Shown in pieces: positions 12,501-19,648 of a stretch of DNA of 27,355 nt. Origin of the DNA: Spirogloea muscicola (Eukaryota; Streptophyta; Zygnematophyceae; Spirogloeales; Spirogloeaceae); the NCBI GenBank assembly GCA_009602725.1, contig WELB01000114.1, forward strand, positions 49,686-77,040, given 5' to 3'. Numbering within the stretch: position 1 is the first letter of the stretch; every line of letters starts with the position of its first letter. The position numbers were made by a program, and so were the translations under genes. The notes beneath the pieces were generated by a model. That model was not told the DNA's origin, did not search any database, and saw only the letters and a program-made list of their open reading frames with translations.

Positions 12501-13726
12501 ATGTACAACAGCAGGTTATTCAGTGACGCGGTACTGACCAGGCCAGTAGTTGTGTATTGACGTACAAGGTTCTGGTGCAGACTGGGATATGCTAAGCTAC
12601 AGACCAGCAGCCGGTGCCAGGCAGCTATCAGCTCGCTCAAATACCATCGCCTCGATTGTTGGTGCGTGCCAACGTGTATGTACTGTAGCCAGCCTGACCA
12701 AGCTTTTCCTGATACAGGCTCACCAACTCCTTGCTCCCAAGCCAAAATTCCTGGTGCAAATGGAGAGTACAATGTCGATCAGCATGGATATTGTCTTCAT
12801 TACTCACTGAATGTGGCTCAAGGTGGCCGAGAAGTACTTGGCCCAATGAAACTCGATGCGCATGATCTGAGAGGGTTACCTGCAGGCAGATCATGGAGGA
12901 GGCCTTTCCCAGAAGCATACTGAGGATCTGTTCATTCCTAGCAAGCCAGATATCTTTCAATTGGCTCTCCCGCAGGCCCTGAGAAGCAGACCAAGAGCTA
13001 CAGTCAATGTGCAAGACAAGGGGTTGTGATTTTCACGTCTATGCGTGGGCGCCAACAACACCCCTGCTCACATCCAGCATCTGATGGTTGTTGCATGGTT
13101 GCATTACCACCTCCTACTTATCTATAACTTGCACGAGCCGGAGCTGATGCCCACAACAATTCTGACTACTGAATAAGTACCTGATTGTCTATCCGCTTAT
13201 AGATGGGCGCTAGTATGTTGAAGGTTGTGCACGACAACAAGATCTCCTCAGCCACTGCTGCTTGCTTCTCTGCTTCTGAATCTACGTCCTCAATGCTGAA
13301 GCTCATTGCCTCCTGAGCTGTAGACTGCCTTCTACTTTGAGGACCTGTGATTGAGGTACAGGATTCCCAACCCTGGCTTTTGCCAGAAGTGCCAACCTCT
13401 TGGACCCGACTTGGATATCCGAATTGGCTGTCAAGCTGGCGGGAAGACAAAGACCTGCACCTGCGTGGATGCGGCTTGCCAGCCAAGGCTGCTGCAGCCC
13501 GGCCTGAGCCATTCAACCTCAGCATTGCAGAGCAAGCCAGGTGGCTGCCGCTAGGCTTTGCCCGCTGACCACTGCACGTTGCCTGGGGCCTCATGAGCTC
13601 GTCCGTAAGAGCTGGACGTCTGTCCGTCGTGTGCAATGCACCCGCACAATCGGCTGACAGTCCAGCCAGCGCCATGAGGCCCGCAAGCTGGACTGAGATG
13701 ACTAGAAACGCTGTCCTCCTTGTCAT
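9595..13726 (-). CDS. EF-hand-containing endonuclease/exonuclease/phosphatase (CCR4-like fold) protein
   Basis: This is a Mg2+-dependent phosphodiesterase of the EEP superfamily, plant 'calcium-binding endonuclease/exonuclease/phosphatase' subfamily; the substrate is unknown. Exons on the minus strand: 13726-13181, 12978-12880, 12750-12645, 12487-12279, 11951-11875, 11687-11579, 11128-11003, 10815-10699, 10580-10470, 10320-about 10153, 9978-9891 and 9749-9595, giving about 636 residues. Catalytic blocks are CTTFNILAP (about 165), ICLQ|EFW split across an intron (E about 216), NTHLLFP, ILCG|DWNGS, GVDFIWLL and the terminal LSDHAPL. Between the last two lie a degenerate EF-hand (DGSDGDDRVTLKDF) and a canonical one (DTDGNGYIDYEE). 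The first in-frame ATG (13726) begins a hydrophobic leader, TRRTAFLVISVQLAGLMAL, suggesting secretion or organelle import. The donor of exon 10 is the one uncertain border; a proline/serine-rich insert precedes it. Confidence 0.92.
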
Positions 13727-14140
13727 GTCAAGAGGCCCGGCCCCGTCGCAGCTCCCATCCCGCAGTCCTGCAGATAGTCGAGGCCCTCGGCACCAGCAAG
13801 TGCTAGGGGATACCTCATTGTGATCGCAACATATGGCGCATTCCCACTGATCTCGGGCTTCCCTGCAAGCCCAAGCCAAGCTTCTCCAGTGTCCAGAGGA
13901 GTGCCTCGGAGAACTCCCGCCGTCCAGCTAGCGGAGTGCCAGGCAGCGTTCCTGGCAGCAGCCGCGCCAGCCGGATCGCCACTAGAGCCCGCCACGAGCA
14001 GACGAGGCCGTGCTGCCGGTAGGAAGGCCTCTCCGCGGCCGTCCAAGGGCGGCAGGACCAAGCGAGGACGCCGCAGTGAGAGGCGCCTCGCAGCACGGGG
14101 CTAGACGAGCCCGGCAGCGCCACAATCTACGGCGCCACGA
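13727..14140. promoter_or_regulatory. GC-rich divergent intergenic region (5' ends of EEP and NDUFA8 genes)
   Basis: The minus-strand EEP gene starts at 13726. The plus-strand NDUFA8 gene must start somewhere to the right, inside or next to the gap. The stretch is GC-rich with open frames on both strands but no conserved motif. I infer it holds the EEP promoter and possibly a shared bidirectional promoter; no TATA box or other defined element is evident. Confidence 0.4.
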
Positions 14141-14177
<37 letters not shown>

Positions 14178-14183
14178 GGGCGG
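14141..14183. repeat. (GGC)n microsatellite at left edge of the assembly gap
   Basis: About 13 GGC/CGG units, slightly interrupted near the end (GCGCGGG), run directly into the Ns. Confidence 0.9.
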
Positions 14184-14903
14184 NNNNNNNNNNNNNNNNN
14201 NNNNNNNNNNNNNNNNNNNNNNNNNNNNNNNNNNNNNNNNNNNNNNNNNNNNNNNNNNNNNNNNNNNNNNNNNNNNNNNNNNNNNNNNNNNNNNNNNNNN
14301 NNNNNNNNNNNNNNNNNNNNNNNNNNNNNNNNNNNNNNNNNNNNNNNNNNNNNNNNNNNNNNNNNNNNNNNNNNNNNNNNNNNNNNNNNNNNNNNNNNNN
14401 NNNNNNNNNNNNNNNNNNNNNNNNNNNNNNNNNNNNNNNNNNNNNNNNNNNNNNNNNNNNNNNNNNNNNNNNNNNNNNNNNNNNNNNNNNNNNNNNNNNN
14501 NNNNNNNNNNNNNNNNNNNNNNNNNNNNNNNNNNNNNNNNNNNNNNNNNNNNNNNNNNNNNNNNNNNNNNNNNNNNNNNNNNNNNNNNNNNNNNNNNNNN
14601 NNNNNNNNNNNNNNNNNNNNNNNNNNNNNNNNNNNNNNNNNNNNNNNNNNNNNNNNNNNNNNNNNNNNNNNNNNNNNNNNNNNNNNNNNNNNNNNNNNNN
14701 NNNNNNNNNNNNNNNNNNNNNNNNNNNNNNNNNNNNNNNNNNNNNNNNNNNNNNNNNNNNNNNNNNNNNNNNNNNNNNNNNNNNNNNNNNNNNNNNNNNN
14801 NNNNNNNNNNNNNNNNNNNNNNNNNNNNNNNNNNNNNNNNNNNNNNNNNNNNNNNNNNNNNNNNNNNNNNNNNNNNNNNNNNNNNNNNNNNNNNNNNNNN
14901 NNN
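14184..14903. other. Assembly gap (720 N)
   Basis: Unknown bases only. Long open frames reported across it are artefacts of reading N as an undefined residue. The missing 5' exons of NDUFA8 probably lie here or in the adjacent repeats. Confidence 0.98.

Positions 14904-14932
<29 letters not shown>
14904..14932. repeat. (GCC)n microsatellite at right edge of the assembly gap
   Basis: About 10 GCC units, the reverse complement of the repeat on the left side of the gap, followed by imperfect GCCATCGC/GCCGCC units to about 14960. Confidence 0.9.
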
Positions 14933-14934
<2 letters not shown>

Positions 14935-15063
14935 TCGCAATCGCCATCGCCGCCGCCGCCTCGCCTAGGCGCAGCGGCGATTCTCCCTCCGTCCCCCACT
15001 CCGTTTGTGGACGCCGGCGCCGCGCTAATGCAGAGCTCGCCGCCGCCGCCGCCGCCGCCGCAG

Positions 15064-15193
15064 GCTCAAGGACCTGCAGGGGCGGTGCCCGGCGGAGCTG
15101 GACACCTACGTCAAGTGCATGAATTACTACACCAACGAGTTCGAGTTCTGCCGCAAGCAGCAGGCCGCGTTCGAGAAGCAGTGTCCCCTCTGA
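15064..15193 (+). CDS. NDUFA8: NADH:ubiquinone oxidoreductase subunit NDUFA8 (complex I, CHCH protein), last exon
   Basis: NDUFA8 is an accessory subunit of mitochondrial complex I on the intermembrane-space side, held by disulphides in paired CX9C-type helices. The exon follows an acceptor that is itself a (CCG)n run ending CAG at 15063. It reads LKDLQGRCPAELDTYVKC, then MNYYTNEFEFCRKQQAAFEK and ends QCPL and a TGA at 15191-15193. The spacing is C-9-C, then C-10-C, and it ends in the family's typical C-P-L. Only the C-terminal CHCH half is here; the first CHCH half and the start are not visible. Possible upstream coding sequence around 14960-15035 is too repetitive to call. Confidence 0.87.
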
Positions 15194-15218
15194 CCCGCCG
15201 CTGCGACTCTCACCCCGC

Positions 15219-15265
15219 AACAATCTTCTATGCTGAAGGTCACAGGTTCAAATCCTGTAGAGTGC
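15219..15265 (+). pseudogene. tRNA-Arg(TCT)-like 3' half
   Basis: A canonical anticodon loop (CTTCTAT: U33, TCT anticodon, A37) is followed by stem strand GCTGA and variable loop AGGTC. The T-arm is perfect (ACAGG TTCAAAT CCTGT, 15242-15258) and contains a near-consensus B box. An acceptor strand AGAGTGC follows. The bases upstream give no D-arm or matching acceptor strand, and the 5' anticodon strand (ACAAT) pairs poorly. A truncated tRNA, a tRNA-derived repeat or a permuted tRNA are the options. Confidence 0.45.
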
Positions 15266-15272
15266 TAGTGTG

Positions 15273-16275
15273 AGCGCCACTTGGTGTGGCCTTCGGGCTG
15301 CAAGCCCTCAGGTTTCGAGGGTTTGGGGTTTAGCGACCGGCTCGCTTGCTGCGGTGCTCTCAGCTGAGCCACGGAGCTGCATGGGGCCCTGTTGAGTCTT
15401 ACGTCCTCTGCGTGCCACCAGTGCCAGGTTCGAGTGCCTGCTGCTCCAAGGCTCGTCAATGCAGCCATTGCTGCCGCTTATTGAAATAAGCCTGGGTCTT
15501 GCGTGACGCTTATGTGGCTCAGCCGCCTCTGCAGCAGCCTCCTTGACAGCCTGCAGCCGGCAGATAGTGTTGTGCTCCTTGCAGCAGGGCGGCGCACAGT
15601 ATGCTCAAGCGACTTGCCAGCTGAAGTTTTCTGAGGTTGACCCAGATGGTAAAACATCATCACCCGTATCTGCCGGTGAGACACCGGCGACTGCCGGTGT
15701 CTGGGTGCCCAGATATACAAAATCTCGGCACACAGGACTCCTGGCACTGACTGCGCAGTACTACATGGACACGCTAATTGGCAGGGCCATATAAATGCTG
15801 ACAGATTGGGCCTCATGTCCTCGTGGAAGAAGCACACTCTCACCTGCCTGCACGCTCGTTTGGCGGTCGCCAGCACAGCGAGCTTCTCCGCAACGCCTAG
15901 GGCTGACTTTCTTGCGAGCCAGTCTGCAAAGGGAGCTGGTCTCTGAGAGTGGATTCCGTGTGTAAAGATAAATATTCAGATATAGGAAGGAAGGCCAACA
16001 GCGAAGGCAGCTCTCTGGATCTGTACTAACGCTGAGGTGCGAAAGCATGGGGAGCAAACAGGATGAGATACCCTGGTAGTCTATGCCGTAACCGATGAGT
16101 GTTCGTGCTTGGTATACTTCACTTGATTAATCAGGCGCACGACCAGCCTTCCCATTCGCGCCGCTTGGCACTCGCGCCACAGCCGCCCCCGACCCCTAGG
16201 AAAAGTTTTAGTTTTAGATTCTTAGTCATATGAAAGAAGTCAATGAATGGGGTATGACAACGTGGAGTTGACAAC
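15273..16275. other. Region without a confident gene; telomere-like and exon-like fragments
   Basis: It contains a degenerate telomere-type stretch (15307-15335). It also has a GTGGCTCAGCTGAGAGC A-box-like element on the minus strand near 15355-15371. An exon-like segment (about 15588-15647, QGGAQYAQATCQLKFSEV) is flanked by a CTTGCAG acceptor and a GTAAAA donor, and a segment with LLALTAQY lies at 15738-15780. I do not recognise the protein. A short gene or relic on the plus strand is possible. Confidence 0.4.
15738..15762 (+). repeat. 25-bp exact inverted-repeat copy, left member
   Basis: This 25-base block is the exact reverse complement of 21870-21894. Both are read as LLALTAQY in their respective strands (plus here, minus there), with weaker similarity extending on each side (VPRYTKSRH here, VPKLGTQK there). 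It marks the outer part of the inverted duplication. Confidence 0.8.
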
Positions 16276-17255
16276 TCAGTCCGGGAAGTGCAGCCTGATG
16301 GCTGGGGCGGGGCAGGTGCAGGAGCTTCCGGCTGCAAAGCTGCTGGCCGGGGCAGTATTTCCCGCTGCAGTTACAGCTACAGCAACAGTTCGAGTTCGTC
16401 GTCGTTGTTGTCGTCGTCGTCGTCGTCGGCGGCGGGGGGGGGCCACTGCTGCAGGTTCACCTCCCCCAAAGCTGCGGTCACTGTTGCCAATAATCGCAGC
16501 AACGGCGAGGTCCACCAGAAATTCTGGTCTGCACTGATCCGCCAAGGACCGGGCAAGCTCCTGTTGTACTTGTCCGCAAGGTGTGCGAGCAGGTACTTGA
16601 TGCACCCACTCTTTAGAATTGGCGAAGGCCTGCAGCCTGGTAGAGGCGTGCTACGCTGTCTGCCCTCACCTAGCAAGCACCATGCCGCCAAGCTTGCCTC
16701 ACTGCCTCAGTGTCGAGGCGCGGCTGGGCCGCCGCTGCCCTGCCTGTTGCCAGTGGCCATGCGGGGCTTGAAGGAGGAGCAAGAGTAAAGTGGTTGCACA
16801 GGGTTAGGGAGAGGGACACAAAAGGAGCGTGCAGCCGTGGGAGGTAGAAGAAGGCGGCACGGGTAGCAAAGGAGGTATGAGGGAGGAGGGAGGTGCAAGG
16901 AGGCTGCAGCGTACTTGGTGGATGAGGAATGCCTCGCACTGACTTCGGAGGCCTGGCAGGAGGTACTCCCCGGCAGCCTCCATGAGCTCGCGCGCCACCG
17001 CTGCGTCCTGCCCCGTCAGGTCCACCTGCGGCGCCGCCGCCGCTGCCAGGTGCGTCAGCAGGGGCAGCAGTCGACCGGGCATGAGAAAGAGGTCAGGCTG
17101 CAGCGGTGATGCACCACGCCTGTACAGATGAAGTCAAGGACGAGCCGCAGTGTGTCCGGATTCGCGTTCGACATGGCCACCTCTGCGGCAGCGCCCTCTT
17201 GGACGTCTCCCATGAGCAGCCCCTCGTAGTAGGAGCTGCGAGCAGACCGGTAACC
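16276..17255 (-). CDS. BTB/POZ domain gene, minus-strand copy (core exons; last exon frame-disrupted)
   Basis: BTB domains are dimerisation modules, often adaptors for cullin-3 ubiquitin ligases. Visible exons are 17255-17118 (SARSSYYEGLLMGDVQEG... ending LVLDFICTG), 17025-16915 (VDLTGQDAAVARELMEAAG, then EYLLPGLRSQCEAFL) and a last exon from 16636. The last exon aligns with that of the plus-strand copy but, in the spliced frame, hits TAA at 16613-16615. Homologous BACK-like peptides CIKYLLAHLADK and RPEFLVDLAVAAI sit in two other frames, the latter open to 16276. The BTB core is intact, so the gene could make a protein ending early, or be decaying. No good first BTB exon lies directly upstream; the candidate at about 18240-18320 would require skipping a relic exon. 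Sequencing error in the last exon cannot be excluded. Confidence 0.6.
16391..16434. repeat. (GTC/GTT)n microsatellite with adjacent G-run
   Basis: GTC-rich trinucleotides followed by GGCGGCGGGGGGGGG. It lies at the 3' end of the minus-strand BTB copy, where it would encode an Arg run or an Asp/Asn run depending on frame. Confidence 0.75.
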
Positions 17256-17285
17256 CTGCAGAGCCGCGGCCATGGGCTGGCCTGC
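16640..17285 (-). repeat. Left arm of inverted duplication (introns as well as exons conserved)
   Basis: Read on the minus strand, this aligns with 20345-21009 on the plus strand. The alignment covers the end of one intron, the two BTB core exons and the following intron. The second core exon is 111 bases in both copies. The intron after it begins GTACGCTGCAGCCTCCTTGC here and GTGCACTGCAGCCTCCTTGC there. Both introns also share a block near their 3' ends (TGGTGCTTGCTAGGTG). Confidence 0.85.
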
Positions 17286-17695
17286 GATCAGGCAGAAGGT
17301 GGAGGGTCGAAGGAAGAAATTAGGGAGGAGGAGAGAGCGGCGCATCTCCTGAGGGGCTCGGCTGTGGCTTCCACAACTTTGTCACGTGAGTGTCATTCTA
17401 CAACCACTACTTGCTATGGCTGCTACATCTACAGGATTGCATCTTAGTGAACCACTGAGGCTGGCAGTTGATTTGCAGAGAAGGGGACTGATGGCTGAGG
17501 GCTCTATGGTATCACACTTTAGCAGCAGAGGCAGAGGCAAGCCCAGCCTTTGTTGCACAGGATAAGGGAGCGGCAGCTCTGCTAGTGAGGCTGGCATGGG
17601 TGGCTGAGAGGGAGAGATCTAGGAGGAGGGGGTCAAGGTAGGACACGAGCCGCAGGCGGCAGTAGCAGCAGCGGCCTTGGTGACAATGGCAGGAC

Positions 17696-18320
17696 TTAAT
17701 GCAGTGTCAGCAAATGTTTGTAAGTGCCGTCGCCTGTGGTGGGCCCTGGCGTAGGATCGGCCCAAATGCGGAGGCGCTTATTGTCGTGGAGAGCAGCAAC
17801 CGCAAGCTCAAACAGCAGAGCGGCGGGCACAGTGCAGCAAGGGACTCGTGGAGGGACTCACTGCCGTCTGTCGGGCGAGTGAGCAGAAAACGCTCGCATT
17901 TTTTCCTCAGCATTGGCGCGCCATACACATCCGCAGCCTTAAGGAAGAGCTCGTCCAGTGTAAGGCAATGGCTCTGAGAGGCCAGCCCAATCGAAAGAAA
18001 GAAAAAGAAAGTGAGCTCTTCCAAGAGGGCGGGACTGCGAAAAGCTAGCCTACAGAGTATGGACAAGGGGCTGAAGGGCGCTAAAACCCACAGCTATGCA
18101 AGAGGCTACAGCGAAGGAGTGCCCAAAGGAACGACAAGGTCTGAGGATGGGGGCGCAGGGAGGGGCTAGGGACGAGGAAAGGAAGTGCCAGCCACGTTGG
18201 GCATCGCTCGCCGGTCGTGCGGCTCTGTCGGGTCCCCCACCTTGCGGGGCCCACTCCGACAGCGGGGTGCCAAATAGCAGCTTGACGTCGGCGTGTGCAT
18301 TTCTTTGCGGCTGCCAGTAA
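17696..18320 (-). pseudogene. Relic BTB-gene exons (first BTB exon and last exon of another copy)
   Basis: Two exon-like segments of the same family lie upstream of the minus-strand copy. About 18320-18238 reads HADVKLLFGTPLSEWAPQ after a CTGGCAG acceptor and before a GTGGGG donor, resembling the first BTB strand (TTVVLLVGPDRTPVPALE) of the plus-strand gene. From 17937 a CCTTAAG acceptor is followed by ADVYGAPMLRKKCERFLL, the homologue of ADVYSLPRLGKACKQYL in the plus-strand last exon. Then, one frame away, comes VPAALLFELAVAALHDNKR, ending in TAA at 17696-17698. The two BTB core exons that should lie between are missing. This looks like a copy with an internal deletion, but alternative splicing into the downstream core exons is not excluded. 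Confidence 0.5.
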
Positions 18321-19490
18321 GAGAAGAGCTCAGGAGGTGTTTCATGTATAACCCTTAAACTGGGTCCAAAGGGGCGAGTGCTGCGAAATGCCAGCCAAAA
18401 CAAGGTTGACACAGTCCAAAGGGCGATGGCTGGCCAGCCCAAGCGAACATGGACAAGGACTGATAAGTGGCTTTCCCAAAGCGGGCAAGGGGGCAAAATT
18501 TCGAAAACATAAAAGGGCAGGGGCTGTTAACAGAAAAGTAAGGTCAAGTCAGGCGTTCGCCCGAGTCGCGCGGGCGGGCAAGACTTGGAGGCCGTGCTGT
18601 GGTGGGCCTGGTTCACGTCTCAGTTCCCCATGACCAGGTCGGACGGCGTCGTATTGTCGGGGGACGAGCGTGCCGGCGCCCACCAGCCGGTATGGCACCT
18701 GGTGGGCGGCACGGGCACAGAAAACAGGAAAGAGGGGGGCCTCTTGCCCCGAAGAGAAGTGCTCGCCCATAGAGAAGAGGGGCTGGCAAAGCCAGCCCAA
18801 AAAAGAATGGACAATGTCCAAAGCCAAAGAAAGAGGAGCCAGAAAAGGGACTACACTACAAAAACCTGCAAAACACGTAGACGATGCAGAGGGAAGCTCA
18901 GTACCCACGAGTGAGCAACATCAGGGACTCCCTTTAGACTTTGTAGACGGCCATAGCTGCAGATCTGGCACCCAGCGTGGGTATCATCTGACTGTGGTGG
19001 GACCACGAATTAAAGAAAGACGCTTCCAGGAGGGTGGTGGCTGGGAGAGGCCAGCCTAGAGAAAAGAGTTGGGACCACCGGCCTCCCTGGCTCAAGCTCA
19101 ACAGCTCGAGAAGAAGTGGCTCTCCCAACAAGCCTACCAAATTAAGGCGATGGCTATAAGAGGCCGACCCAAAAGAAACTGCTCTCCCATAGAAGGTAGG
19201 CGCTGGGGAAATCAAGAAGCTGGGCTAGGCCAGCCCAAAAGAATAAATAAGAGTGAACAAGGTCCGAAAGGGTCAGGAGATGGAAATGAAACCATTTCAA
19301 AAAGAGGGCGATACAAGTGAAAGCAAACAGCGCTTTGAGTGCAAGGCAATGGCTGTGAGAGGCCAGCCCAAACAGAGGTGGCTCTCCCAAAATGGCAGAG
19401 AGAGGCCAGCCCAAAAAGAGTTGGATAAAGGTCAGAGGAAGATAGGGGCCCATTGAGGATACGGGCTGGAAAAAACCAGCCCAAAAAAGG
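17958..19490. repeat. Cluster of short dispersed repeats with a GGCCAGCCCAAA core
   Basis: Nine cores (GGCCAGCCCAA or a one- or two-base variant) lie at about 17981, 18432, 18790, 19049, 19163, 19228, 19360, 19404 and 19475. Several carry the same upstream partner (AAGGCAATGGCTGTGAGA and variants at 17962, 18421, 19143, 19343) and a downstream CTCTCCCAA/CTCTCCCAT. Units are irregularly spaced and diverged. The region separates the two arms of the BTB duplication and has no convincing coding sequence apart from the relic exons. Confidence 0.7.
18610..18700 (-). pseudogene. Possible relic of BTB-gene exon 2
   Basis: The minus strand reads SPDNTTPSDLVMGN followed by a stop. It resembles VADDVTPWDLRMRGGD in the second exon of the plus-strand BTB gene and lies in the expected order, upstream of the relic first BTB exon. 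The match is short. Confidence 0.3.
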
Positions 19491-19648
19491 AAGGTCAGAG
19501 GGGGCCGCAAAAAGCTAACTCCTCGGAGCTACGCACGAGGACGTGGCCGATCGGCCCATACTGCACCTCCCGCCGGCCCCGCGCTGGCCAGCCGCGTCCC
19601 GGCCTCGGCGGCCGCTCTGCGCCCGGCCCCCCCCGCCGCCGCCGTGCG

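Noticed and set aside
13820-14104. Plus-strand 94-codon frame before the gap, possible NDUFA8 first exon
   Set aside because: The Arg/Ala/Pro-rich sequence shows no CHCH cysteine spacing, and equally long frames exist on the minus strand, as expected for GC-rich DNA.
13982-15223. Long open frames of 280-410 codons on both strands across the gap
   Set aside because: Most codons are NNN. The readable ends are poly-Arg, poly-Ala or poly-Gly from CGG repeats, so there is no evidence of a protein.
16288-16788. 166-codon plus-strand frame with a poly-Ser run
   Set aside because: The Ser run is the GTC microsatellite read in another frame, and the frame is antisense to the last exon of the BTB copy.
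18060-19500. Minus-strand frames repeating LFGLASHSHCLALKALF-like peptides
   Set aside because: The repeated peptides are the GGCCAGCCCAAA repeat cores translated. The frames are interrupted and differ between copies, so a repeat origin is simpler than a protein.
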